Source of the DNA: Isosphaeraceae bacterium
Lineage (GTDB): Bacteria > Planctomycetota > Planctomycetia > Isosphaerales > Isosphaeraceae
Length of the DNA: 64,000 nucleotides
Assembly: GCA_026004735.1 (NCBI GenBank)
Contig: BPJS01000001.1
Coordinates: 2,232,001-2,296,000 of the forward strand
Direction: 5' to 3'
A program made the position numbers and the translations under genes. The notes below the pieces were generated by a model, which was not told the origin of the DNA, did not search any database, and saw only the letters and a list, made by a program, of their open reading frames with translations. Shown here in pieces: positions 1 to 8,418 of this stretch. How positions within the stretch are numbered: the stretch's first letter is position 1; each line of letters starts with the position of its first letter.

Positions 1-1003
1 CATCCCCCTCCGGCCGCGCATGCGAATTCAACAACCCCTCGCCGAAATCCGACGGCGGCGCCATCGGCAACAACCCCAACTGATACTGCCAGCCCACACA
101 ATCCGCCCGAAACTCGTCAAGCAAGTCCAACACCGCCAGGTAATACCTCAACTGCGCGCGGGTCGAATCCTCCGTAAAATCCAACGCATCCTTGGCCCTC
201 CAGTGAAAAACCACCCCCCGGTCCCGCACAAACCGAAACGCATCCTCAACCCGCGCTTCCGACACCCCCTTGGCCCGCTCGACCAGCCACGCCTGATCCA
301 CCTTGTGTTCACTAAACCCAACCCGGTAGAGAACCCTCGGCCCGAAGTATCCGTTGATCATCCCCATCGACGTATCGCCCAACATCAGCGCCAGCACACG
401 CCGATCCCGAATCGAGCGAGCCACCCGTTCGGCAAGCTCCACAGACTCCGCCGAAACCTCCCCGACCCCGTGAATCTCCGAATCGTCATAGTCAATCCGC
501 CCAGTCGTGCACCACTGATCCAGCCGATCCAGCAACTGGCGGTCAGCTGACCAGTCCTCGGCTCGCGTCCAGATCCGCGAGGCAGGCCGTCCGACCGACT
601 CCAGCGACGCTGCCGTATTGAGCAACGCCACCAGCCCCGGCCACGTCCCATCGAAGTTCGACGCCAGCAGCACCGGGTTGTTCTTCCCCACCACCCCATC
701 CACCGTATGGGGCGCATAGGCCCAGTGGACAAAGACGCCGATCATCGGGTCGTCGATCGGGCCGAGCCGTTCGATCGCCTCATGCGGCCGCGTCAGAAAT
801 CCCTCGACCAGGTAGGGCGATCGACCGAGCGCCTTGAGCGCCGCCATGAGCTGCCGTGTCGCCTCCCTCGCCTTGGGCAGCGCCCACTGGTTGGGCACAT
901 CACGATAGTCACCCGGCCAGAACAGCGCCACTCGGTGATTGGTCTTCGGTCGCGACCGCACGGCCCCTTCTTGGCCTCGTGAACCTTCGGTCATTCGCGC
1001 CAT
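1..1003 (-). CDS. L-fucose isomerase-like protein (3' end cut by window edge)
   Basis: The reading frame is open from the left edge to a start at 1003. I chose that ATG because a purine-rich AGGGGGAAGAG lies directly in front of it; an in-frame ATG at 994 is the alternative. About 334 residues are visible. The segment LMLGDTSMGMINGYFGPR, followed by a conserved GFSEHKVDQAW, resembles the central part of the fucose/arabinose isomerase superfamily, which interconverts aldoses and ketoses in the cytoplasm with a divalent metal. The C-terminal domain is outside the window, so the metal site cannot be checked. The gene is divergent from the flavoprotein-like gene at 1141, with 137 bases between the starts. 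The family call rests on motif resemblance only; substrate unknown. Confidence 0.6.
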   Translation of the reverse strand, partial: MARMTEGSRGQEGAVRSRPKTNHRVALFWPGDYRDVPNQWALPKAREATRQLMAALKALGRSPYLVEGFLTRPHEAIERLGPIDDPMIGVFVHWAYAPHTVDGVVGKNNPVLLASNFDGTWPGLVALLNTAASLESVGRPASRIWTRAEDWSADRQLLDRLDQWCTTGRIDYDDSEIHGVGEVSAESVELAERVARSIRDRRVLALMLGDTSMGMINGYFGPRVLYRVGFSEHKVDQAWLVERAKGVSEARVEDAFRFVRDRGVVFHWRAKDALDFTEDSTRAQLRYYLAVLDLLDEFRADCVGWQYQLGLLPMAPPSDFGEGLLNSHARPEGD

Positions 1004-1140
1004 CTCTTCCCCCTGGCTCTCTGGATTTTGGGGTTCGCTTGCAGCGACAACGCGCCTCGTGCCGATCTTTTAAGGATTGCCGTTCTACTCGAAATCCACC
1101 TCTCGCACCAATCGGCCTCCGCCGAAGGGATCCGCCAGCG

Positions 1141-2541
1141 ATGTACGCCTTGATCGTTCTGGGCGACTCCCCTTCCGCCGTCGCCCTGAGCTGCGCCGCC
1201 GCCGCCCAAGGTCAGCCGGTCGCCCTGGTCCCTCGCCCTGAATGGGGAACTTCGCGACTTATCAATCGCGACCTCGCTCGCGACGTCCTCCGCGACGCGC
1301 TCCGGGGCCTGCCCGGCCATCTACTGGGCACCCCTGACGTCGCCCTTAGCGCCTTGAAGTCCGAGCTGGCTCGCCGCCAGCAACTGCTCGCCTCCTCAGC
1401 CCTCGCCGCCGGTGTCACGGTCGTCCCGGGTCTGCCCCAGCGAACCGCCTTCAACACCGTCACCGTCGACCACCGTCCGCTGCCGGCGCAACGCATCGTC
1501 CTTGCCCTCGCGGGGCTGGCCGTCCCAACGACCCAGCTCCCTCATCCGAACCTCGCGACTCAGTTCGACACCGAGACCTTCTGGCACGTCCGATCGCTGC
1601 CCCGATCCATCCTGGTCGCCGGCTCCGGCGAAGCCTGGGAGTACGCCCAAATCCTGGCTCGGATCGGTCTCAAGGTCAGCCTGATCACCGCCGATGCATC
1701 CCCCGGCGGAGACCCGATTCTGAAACCGCTCGTCGCGTCGTTGCTGCGCCAAGGGGTCCGCGTTCTTTTCGGCTCACCCGATCAGGTCGAGCGGCGGGGC
1801 GATCGGTGGATCTTCAGGAGTCGCGAGCCAGCCCCGACCACCGTCGAAGCCGAAGCCCTCCTCCGAACCCAGCCCGCCGCCTCCGCCCTCACGGCCTTAG
1901 GGCTTGATCGAATCGCTACACCTCAGCTTCTTGATCCAGGCCGCAGCTCCAGCCGACCCGTCGCGCTGGTTCCCGGCCGGCTCTGGGCCTTAGGCCCGTC
2001 GCTCGGGTTTGACCTCGACCCCGAGGCCAACCAGCTTCAGGTCTCCGATCTGTTGCGCATCTGGTCCGGCCAGGCGCCCGCGCCGATCCCGCTGCCCTGG
2101 ACCATAGGCACCGACCCGGCGGTCGTCTGCTTCTCGATTTCTCCGGATCTCGACTCCCCCCATCACCCCCAGCTCGAAACAGCCCTCGCGCCGACCACGG
2201 CGCGGGGCGTTCCGGGGCTTTTACGCGTCCGTATCGACGCCCGTGGCCGGCTCCTGGCCGCCGCGGTCTGCCACCGCGACGCGCTCCGGCTCCTCCCCAC
2301 GCTCGCCCGAGCAATCCGCCAGCATTGGTCTCTCGAGCGGCTGAGCCGAGAAACCGCCACCGAAACGCCGTTCCACCCAGCCCTAGCCGCCCTCGCCCAT
2401 CAGTTCCAGGCCCAACGCCGGCCGCGCCGTGATCTGCGTCACTGGATTCGGCACCTGGCTGGATATCTCGAAACCGAGCCGACGTCGCTCCACTCCGCCA
2501 TCGCGCCGGTCGATCAGGCCCAACCGGCTCGGCCTGCTTGA
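1141..2541 (+). CDS. Degenerate pyridine nucleotide-disulfide oxidoreductase-like protein
   Basis: A protein of 466 residues. I start it at ATG 1141, where an AAGGG lies 11 bases upstream; a longer frame would run back into the divergent gene. The architecture is that of two-dinucleotide-binding flavoprotein reductases: an N-terminal beta strand YALIVLG, a second Rossmann unit near residues 156-185 (ILVAGSGEAWEYAQ, then LKVSLI), and a C-terminal region resembling the dimerisation domain. Key signatures are damaged: the first glycine motif reads GDSPSA, the second has Trp for the third Gly, and no CxxxxC redox pair follows the first Rossmann unit. It may bind a nucleotide without reductase chemistry, or have another role. 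The ferredoxin gene 97 bases downstream on the same strand is a possible electron-transfer neighbour. Confidence 0.6.
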   Translation: MYALIVLGDSPSAVALSCAAAAQGQPVALVPRPEWGTSRLINRDLARDVLRDALRGLPGHLLGTPDVALSALKSELARRQQLLASSALAAGVTVVPGLPQRTAFNTVTVDHRPLPAQRIVLALAGLAVPTTQLPHPNLATQFDTETFWHVRSLPRSILVAGSGEAWEYAQILARIGLKVSLITADASPGGDPILKPLVASLLRQGVRVLFGSPDQVERRGDRWIFRSREPAPTTVEAEALLRTQPAASALTALGLDRIATPQLLDPGRSSSRPVALVPGRLWALGPSLGFDLDPEANQLQVSDLLRIWSGQAPAPIPLPWTIGTDPAVVCFSISPDLDSPHHPQLETALAPTTARGVPGLLRVRIDARGRLLAAAVCHRDALRLLPTLARAIRQHWSLERLSRETATETPFHPALAALAHQFQAQRRPRRDLRHWIRHLAGYLETEPTSLHSAIAPVDQAQPARPA

Positions 2542-2638
2542 CCACCTCCAACCCCCCTTTGATAATCCACGTTGAAGGGTCGGGGCCTTTGAGCGGCCCC
2601 AAGCGATCTGCGCGGTTCTCGGGAGGCCTCAAACCGCC

Positions 2639-3001
2639 ATGGCGTCACTGGCCGCCAAGCCCCGCAAAGTCGTCCCCAAGATCCTCGCCGTCATTCATGC
2701 CGACGGCTGCACCGGTTGCGAGGCGTGCGTCGAGGTCTGCCCCGTCGAGTGCATCTACAAGGTGCCCGGTGAAGAGCATCCCAGCCTTCAAACCTGGTGC
2801 GACGTCGATCTTGACCGCTGTATCGGCTGCAAACACTGCGCCCAGGTCTGCCCCTGGGATGCCATCGACATGGTGAGCACGTATGAAGTGGCCCACTTCG
2901 TCGCCCGCAAGGGGGGCCCTCCCGAGTACGTCGCAGCTCACTTTGACGACCTTGTCGATGCCGCCCAACGCAACGCCGAACAACTCGCCTCGAAACGCTA
3001 A
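2639..3001 (+). CDS. 2[4Fe-4S] ferredoxin
   Basis: A protein of 120 residues with two complete cluster-binding motifs, CTGCEACVEVCP near residue 24 and CIGCKHCAQVCP near residue 61. Each supplies three Cys to one cluster and the fourth Cys to the other, as in bacterial-type ferredoxins. The N-terminus is a short basic stretch without a signal peptide, so it should be a cytoplasmic low-potential electron carrier. The C-terminal 40 residues (YEVAHFVARKGGPPEY onward) form a helical tail beyond the usual ferredoxin fold. A GGGAGG lies 11 bases before the ATG. It follows the degenerate flavoprotein gene on the same strand. Redox partner not determined. Confidence 0.9.
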   Translation: MASLAAKPRKVVPKILAVIHADGCTGCEACVEVCPVECIYKVPGEEHPSLQTWCDVDLDRCIGCKHCAQVCPWDAIDMVSTYEVAHFVARKGGPPEYVAAHFDDLVDAAQRNAEQLASKR

Positions 3002-3134
3002 CTCTCCGCCCGACTCGCCCTGGCCTCCCGCCAACGTCCCACCCCAGCAGGTCCCTTGGATCGCGGCCCATTTCCGACCGTTTTTCCCGGATCCGGCGGT
3101 CAGCGGTCCCCTGACCAGGATCGGAGTCCATTCG

Positions 3135-4697
3135 ATGAGCAACGCCTTCTGGAAACGCCTCCCACTCCTCCCCCTGATCGGCCTGTCCTGGTCGGCCATC
3201 GTCGGCTGCGGCGGCGATGCGACGGCCCCCTCCGACGTCGCCGTCCCGACGCCGCCAACCGCCTCGGCCCCAGGCTCATCCGAAGCCGCCCCCCCGCCCG
3301 CCGAAACTCCGACTTCGCCCTCCGAACCGGCTCTGGACGCCCCAGCCGACTCGGCTAAGCCCGCCGACAGCGCCGCGGCCGCTCCTGGCCACGCGCCGGT
3401 CGTGGCCGCCACGGCCACCCCGCACAACCCTCCCGCCGCCGCGGCCGCCTTCGACGCCTTGCCCCTGATCGCCCTCGTCAAGCCCGCCGAGGCCTCCTCG
3501 GTGACCGTCAATCCCGACGAGGATTCGATCTACTGGCAGCCGCCCGACCCGTCGCTGATCCAGGACGAACCGCTCGAGGTCAAACCCCCGCGCGGATTGC
3601 CCGACCTGACGCCCGGCGTGGTCGTGCCCGAGGCAAACCCGATCACCAAAGGAAAATTTGAGCTGGGCCGCCTGCTCTACTTTGACCCACGCGTCTCCAA
3701 GGATGGCACGGTCAGTTGCGCTACCTGCCACGACCCCGGCGAAGGCTGGACCAAGGGCACCCCCACGGCGATCGGCATCGGTGGCCAGGCTGGCGGTCGC
3801 AACGCCCCGGTCGTGACCAACACCGTCTACGGACGCTCCATGTTCTGGGACGGCCGCGCCCCGTCGCTGGAAGCGCAGAGCCAGGGTCCGCCCTTGAACC
3901 CCATCGAAATGGGCGATCAGACCTACGAGGAAATCATCGCCCGCCTCCGCGACGTCCCTGACTACGTCGAACGGTTCCGCCGCGTCTTCGGCACCAACGT
4001 CACCCTCGACGGCGTCGCCAAGGCCATCGCGACCTTCGAGCGTGTCGCCGGCCTCTCCGGCGATTCCCCCTACGACCGCTACCGCGACTACGACCTGCCC
4101 GACCACAACAACGCCCTGAGCGAATCCGAGAAACGGGGCATGATCCTCTTCGGCGAACGCCTCAACGACGACGACGAGTTTCAGACCGATGTCGTCCTCC
4201 AGAAAGCCCGCTGCACGCTCTGCCACCTCGGCTTCAACTTCACCGACGAAAAATTCCACAACCTCGGTGTCGGCTACGACGCCACCACCGGCCGCTTCGC
4301 CGATTACGGCCGGTTCCTGGCCGAACCGATCGGAGCCAAGAACCCCGCCTCGATCGGCGCCTTCAAGACGCCGACCGTCCGCGACGTCGCCCGTAGCGCC
4401 CCGTATATGCACGACGGCAGCGAACCGACGCTCGAAGCCGTCGTCGACTATTACGATCGCGGCGGCAACCCCAATCCCTATCTCGACAAGGATATCAAGC
4501 CCCTGAATTTGACCCCCCAGGAAAAGGCCGACCTGGTCGCGTTCATGAAGGCCCTGACCGGTCCGCCGCCGGACGTTGAAATCCCCACCTTGCCTCCCAG
4601 CTCCGACGGCACCGCCCCGGACGCCCGCCAGGCTCTGGAGATTCCCAAGCGCAAGGTCGCCTCGGAAGACGCCCACGCGATTTTCCGCCGTCGCTAG
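3135..4697 (+). CDS. Di-haem cytochrome c peroxidase / MauG family lipoprotein
   Basis: A protein of 520 residues from ATG 3135 (GGAG about 10 bases upstream). A hydrophobic segment ends in the lipobox-like IVGC near residue 22, so it is probably a lipoprotein. A Pro/Ala-rich linker of about 120 residues follows. The catalytic part holds two haem-binding motifs, CATCH and CTLCH, and the family signatures LGRLLYFDPRVS and TPTVRDVARSAPYMHDGS. These enzymes reduce hydrogen peroxide with electrons from small cytochromes or copper proteins, or oxidise protein substrates (MauG). The long low-complexity linker is unusual for classical CcpA and common in planctomycete homologues. The gene ends in TAG. 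Confidence 0.88.
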   Translation: MSNAFWKRLPLLPLIGLSWSAIVGCGGDATAPSDVAVPTPPTASAPGSSEAAPPPAETPTSPSEPALDAPADSAKPADSAAAAPGHAPVVAATATPHNPPAAAAAFDALPLIALVKPAEASSVTVNPDEDSIYWQPPDPSLIQDEPLEVKPPRGLPDLTPGVVVPEANPITKGKFELGRLLYFDPRVSKDGTVSCATCHDPGEGWTKGTPTAIGIGGQAGGRNAPVVTNTVYGRSMFWDGRAPSLEAQSQGPPLNPIEMGDQTYEEIIARLRDVPDYVERFRRVFGTNVTLDGVAKAIATFERVAGLSGDSPYDRYRDYDLPDHNNALSESEKRGMILFGERLNDDDEFQTDVVLQKARCTLCHLGFNFTDEKFHNLGVGYDATTGRFADYGRFLAEPIGAKNPASIGAFKTPTVRDVARSAPYMHDGSEPTLEAVVDYYDRGGNPNPYLDKDIKPLNLTPQEKADLVAFMKALTGPPPDVEIPTLPPSSDGTAPDARQALEIPKRKVASEDAHAIFRRR

Positions 4698-4817
4698 GAA
4701 TTCCTCGTTCGCGAGGCTGCGACCCCCAGCCGCGATCGCCCCGGCGTGATCTTGCCCCTCCCGCCGGGGTGCTCGCGGTTTGACATCCCCGATCCGATCC
4801 CACCACGACGAGGACCC

Positions 4818-7742
4818 ATGCCCCGGCCCGCCGCCTCTCTGCTCCTGCTCGGCGCGGCCGCGCTTGGTCTCTGGTTTTACAGCCCGGTTCTGCTCTCGGA
4901 TCGCCAATTCGCCTACCGCGACGCCGCCCATTACTACTACCCGCTCTACCAGCGCGTCGAGCAGGAGTGGAACGCCGGCCGGCTACCCCTCTGGTCGCCC
5001 GAAGAGAACGCCGGGATGCCCCTTCTGGGCAACCCCACGGCTGCGGTTCTCTACCCCCTCAAGCTGATCTACCGTCTGGCTCCTTCCTATGCCTGGGGTG
5101 CCCGGCTCTACGTCGTCGCGCACTCAGCGCTGGCTTTGGTGGCCATGTATATCCTGGCGCGTGGCTGGGGGATCTCGCCGATCGGTTCCGCCCTGGCCGC
5201 CTGCTCCTTCGCCTTCGCCGCGCCGATCCTCTTCCAATACTGCAACGTCATCTACCTGGTCGGCGCCGCCTGGCTCCCCTTGGGGTTCCACGCGGCCGAC
5301 GCCTGGATCCGCCTAGGCAAACGTCGTGCCTTGGCCGCGCTGGCCGCCGTTCTGGCGATGCAGACCCTCGGCGGCGATCCCCAAGCCGCCTACCTGACCG
5401 GCCTGTTCGCAGCCCTCTACGCCGTCCTCTTGAGCCGGCCTTCCTGGCCACGCCTCCGGTTTTCCGGGCTGGCCCTGATTCTCTTGCTCTGGTTTGGGAC
5501 GGCCATCGCCGCCGCTGCGCTGCTCGCCCGAGACCCCTCCAAGCTGCAGCGCCCGCCAGAGCCACTCCCCTGGACCGGACCAGCCACCTGGTCGATTCGG
5601 GCCGCCTGGCTTCTCTCGGCTCTGATTCTGATCGCGGCGATCGTGCGCATGCCCGAGGCGCGTCGGTTCGGATCCCGACTCGGCGGTCTTCTCCTAGCTG
5701 CGATCCTGGCCGCCCTCATCTCCGGTGCCCAGCTCTTCCCTGTCCTGGAGTTTACGGCTCAGACGGCCCGATCCGCCGAATCCGGCCCCCACGACATCTA
5801 CCCCTTTAGCGTCGAGCCAACCCGATTGCTCGAACTGGTTTGGCCCGGGGTCTTTGGTTCCTTCCTCGGCGGCAATTCCTCCTGGTTGGCACTGATTCCC
5901 CCTCACCGGCCCGATATCTGGGTTCCTTCGCTCTACGGCGGCGCTCTCGTGCTGATCCTGGCTCTGGCCAGCCGCGGACCGGCCACCCCCATCTGGCAGC
6001 GCTGGCTCGGCCTGGTCACCCTGATCTCCCTGCTGGCCAGCTTCGGCCGGTTCGGCAGCCCGATTTGGTTGGCTCGGCTGATCCCTGCCCTCCAGCCCTG
6101 GATCGGCACCCACGACCCCCCGGACGTCGCCGCCATCCGCTTCGATGGCCAGCTCCGCGACGGCGACGGCGGCGTCTACTGGGCCTTGGCGACCTTTCTG
6201 CCCGGCTTCAGCCGCTTCCGCTATCCGGCCAAACTTCTCACCTTCGCCTGCCTGGGGCTTTCGGTGCTTGCCGGTGCCGGCCTCGATCGAATCCGCCTTC
6301 ATCAATTCCGCTCGGCCCGCCATTTCGCCCTGGGTTTGGCGTTGGTCTCGGCCACCCTGGCTGCTGGGCTGTTCGCACAGCGCGACGCCGTTATCGCCGC
6401 CTTTCGCAACTCACCATTAGCCGGCTCGACCAGCCTTTATGGACCCTTCTCGCCCGCCGCGGCCTGGCACGCGACGATCCGCGCGACGACCCACGGCGCC
6501 CTCGTCGCGGTCGCTCTGCTGGCCCTGCTCAGGATCGCCCACCTCCGCCCGCGTTGGGGAGCCGGCCTGATCCTGGCCTTCCAGGCCTTCGACCTCGCCC
6601 TGGCCAATCGCGATCTGATCATCACCGTCCCCACCCCGGTTCTCGAAACACCCCCCGCCCTGCTCGAACGGATCCAGGCCGCCGAGCGCGAGTCTCCCAC
6701 ACCGGGCGGTTTCTTTCGCGTCCACCGCACTCCCCACTGGGAACCGCGTGGCTGGGGCCTTTCCTCGGGCGCCGACCGCTACCGCCAGCTCGTGGAATGG
6801 GAGCGCGATACCCTCCAGCCCAAGTATGGCGTCCCCCTGGGCCTCCACTACACCCTGACCCAGGGCGTCGCCGAACTTTACGACTACGAGTACTTCTTCG
6901 CCCCGTTCGAAGCGATCTCGCCGGATCGCTCGCTTGCCGCTCGATTCCTGGGCCGCGACGACGGCAAACCTCTGGTCGCATTCCCGCGACGCGGCTTCGA
7001 CCTTTGGAACACCCGCTACTTCATTCTCCCGTACGTTCCAGGCAACGACGAGTCACGCGGCTACGCCTCGTTCCTGCCCGATGCCGAGATCCTCGCCCCG
7101 CGATTCCCCGATCAGCCCGACCGCGACGACCAGCGCCGCCAGTGGGCCCTCTCGCAGGATTGGCAGCTTCTGCGGAACCGCGCCTCCTACCCCCGCGCCT
7201 GGATCGTTCACGATGCCATCGTTCGCCCGCCGATCCGCGGCCTGCGCCGCCTGGACCGCGAGCCCCTCATGCGCGACATCCTCTACCAGGCCGACCCCCT
7301 CTGGACCTCGCCCGACCGCCCCATCTACGACCCACGGCGGATCGCCTGGGTCGAAACCGACGAGGTCGGCCAGGTCGCCCCATTCCTCGCCCGCACTCCC
7401 GTCCATCCCTCCGAGACGCCCCGAATCGTTCGCTACGAACCACAACTCGTCGTCATCGACGTCACCTTGCAGACGCCGGGGCTTCTGGTCTTCGCCGACG
7501 TCTACTATCCCGGCTGGCGTCTTGAGCTGGACGGCCAGCCCGCCCCACTGCTCCGCGTCAATCGAATGATGCGCGGTGCGGGTGTTCCCTCCGGAAGCCA
7601 CCGGCTCACCTTCCGATACGACCCGGACTCGTTACGCTGGGGTCTGGCCGCCACCGTCCTCGGATTCTGCGGCCTGGCCCTCGTCCTGCGACCCGGTCGC
7701 CGACAACCCACCACTTGTCCTTCGGGAGTCGACCGATGCTGA
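4818..7742 (+). CDS. YfhO-like multispanning membrane protein
   Basis: A protein of 974 residues from ATG 4818, preceded by GAGG. The N-terminal half is strongly hydrophobic, with roughly a dozen membrane segments. The first external loop carries FAYRDAAHYYYPLYQ and LPLWSPEENAGMPLLGNP, typical of YfhO and related GT-C-like proteins. The C-terminal soluble domain ends with VYYPGWRLELDGQ, RVNRMMRGAGVPSG and LTFRYDP, the conserved YfhO tail. Bacillus subtilis YfhO is implicated in glycosylation of teichoic acid; here a role in transferring sugars to an envelope polymer is inference. The stop codon overlaps the start of the next gene, so the two are probably translated together. Confidence 0.75.
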   Translation: MPRPAASLLLLGAAALGLWFYSPVLLSDRQFAYRDAAHYYYPLYQRVEQEWNAGRLPLWSPEENAGMPLLGNPTAAVLYPLKLIYRLAPSYAWGARLYVVAHSALALVAMYILARGWGISPIGSALAACSFAFAAPILFQYCNVIYLVGAAWLPLGFHAADAWIRLGKRRALAALAAVLAMQTLGGDPQAAYLTGLFAALYAVLLSRPSWPRLRFSGLALILLLWFGTAIAAAALLARDPSKLQRPPEPLPWTGPATWSIRAAWLLSALILIAAIVRMPEARRFGSRLGGLLLAAILAALISGAQLFPVLEFTAQTARSAESGPHDIYPFSVEPTRLLELVWPGVFGSFLGGNSSWLALIPPHRPDIWVPSLYGGALVLILALASRGPATPIWQRWLGLVTLISLLASFGRFGSPIWLARLIPALQPWIGTHDPPDVAAIRFDGQLRDGDGGVYWALATFLPGFSRFRYPAKLLTFACLGLSVLAGAGLDRIRLHQFRSARHFALGLALVSATLAAGLFAQRDAVIAAFRNSPLAGSTSLYGPFSPAAAWHATIRATTHGALVAVALLALLRIAHLRPRWGAGLILAFQAFDLALANRDLIITVPTPVLETPPALLERIQAAERESPTPGGFFRVHRTPHWEPRGWGLSSGADRYRQLVEWERDTLQPKYGVPLGLHYTLTQGVAELYDYEYFFAPFEAISPDRSLAARFLGRDDGKPLVAFPRRGFDLWNTRYFILPYVPGNDESRGYASFLPDAEILAPRFPDQPDRDDQRRQWALSQDWQLLRNRASYPRAWIVHDAIVRPPIRGLRRLDREPLMRDILYQADPLWTSPDRPIYDPRRIAWVETDEVGQVAPFLARTPVHPSETPRIVRYEPQLVVIDVTLQTPGLLVFADVYYPGWRLELDGQPAPLLRVNRMMRGAGVPSGSHRLTFRYDPDSLRWGLAATVLGFCGLALVLRPGRRQPTTCPSGVDRC

Positions 7743-8404
7743 CGATCCTGCTGGCCGCGGCTCTCGGATTGCAGAACCCCTCCCCTCAACGATCGCCGGC
7801 TCAACCACCCGTTCAGCCCGGCCCCGCCGAGCCGGATTGGCTGGTCATTCTCGACCGCTACTACGCCACACGCCTTTTCGCCGACCTGGCCAACCCCGTC
7901 CAGAACGACCCCCGGGCTGTCCCCGGCCTGTTCCGCAAGGCTTCAGCCGGGCCGGTTCGCTTTGTGCCCGAGTTGGCCCTCGGCCTCGAAGTGACCATCC
8001 GCGGCGGCTACTACTACGCTGCCCGCCCAGACCAGATCCAACCGGTCGAACTCTGGCGCTATCGCCACAAAAGCACCGCGCGCGAACTCGAACAAGGAAC
8101 CGCCGGTCCTCCACCGCTCGACGCCGGTTCCTCCACCGAGTTCGACCCCGGCGACCACCCCTTCGGTCTCTACATCGCCAACGACCAGTTTGACGACGCG
8201 GTCTACACCGAGCCGGCCGCTGTCGCTCAGCTCAATCCCAGACTCGCCGGCCAACCCTACAAGGCCATGATCTATCCCTACCGCGATCCCCAAACGGGCC
8301 AGCTCCAGCCCAACACCTATCTGATCGGCTGGGAGTATTCGACCAACGACGACTTTCAAGACGTCGTCTGCCGCGTCGAGAACGTCATTCTCCTGGCACC
8401 CTGA
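7736..8404 (+). CDS. Secreted protein of unknown function with DUF4114-like end
   Basis: A protein of 222 residues whose ATG lies before, and overlaps the reading of, the upstream YfhO-like stop (TGA 7740-7742). The N-terminus MLTILLAAALGLQ followed by a Pro-rich stretch looks like a short signal peptide. The mature part is probably beta-rich. Its C-terminal segment YLIGWEYSTNDDFQDVV resembles the end of DUF4114-type beta-sandwich domains, in which acidic residues often bind calcium; that comparison is from memory and low in certainty. It may act on the cell surface together with the upstream membrane protein. No catalytic motif was recognised. Confidence 0.6.
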   Translation: MLTILLAAALGLQNPSPQRSPAQPPVQPGPAEPDWLVILDRYYATRLFADLANPVQNDPRAVPGLFRKASAGPVRFVPELALGLEVTIRGGYYYAARPDQIQPVELWRYRHKSTARELEQGTAGPPPLDAGSSTEFDPGDHPFGLYIANDQFDDAVYTEPAAVAQLNPRLAGQPYKAMIYPYRDPQTGQLQPNTYLIGWEYSTNDDFQDVVCRVENVILLAP

Positions 8405-8418
8405 CTCCTGGCACGCCC

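Noticed and set aside
2581..2610. GC-rich hairpin before the ferredoxin gene
   Set aside because: A short 6-base stem without T run; common by chance at this GC content.
4738..4776. Hairpin after the cytochrome c peroxidase gene
   Set aside because: An 8-base perfect stem is present but no T run follows, so a terminator call is not supported.
3276..4931. Long minus-strand frame opposite the cytochrome c peroxidase gene
   Set aside because: Antisense shadow of a gene with two intact haem motifs.
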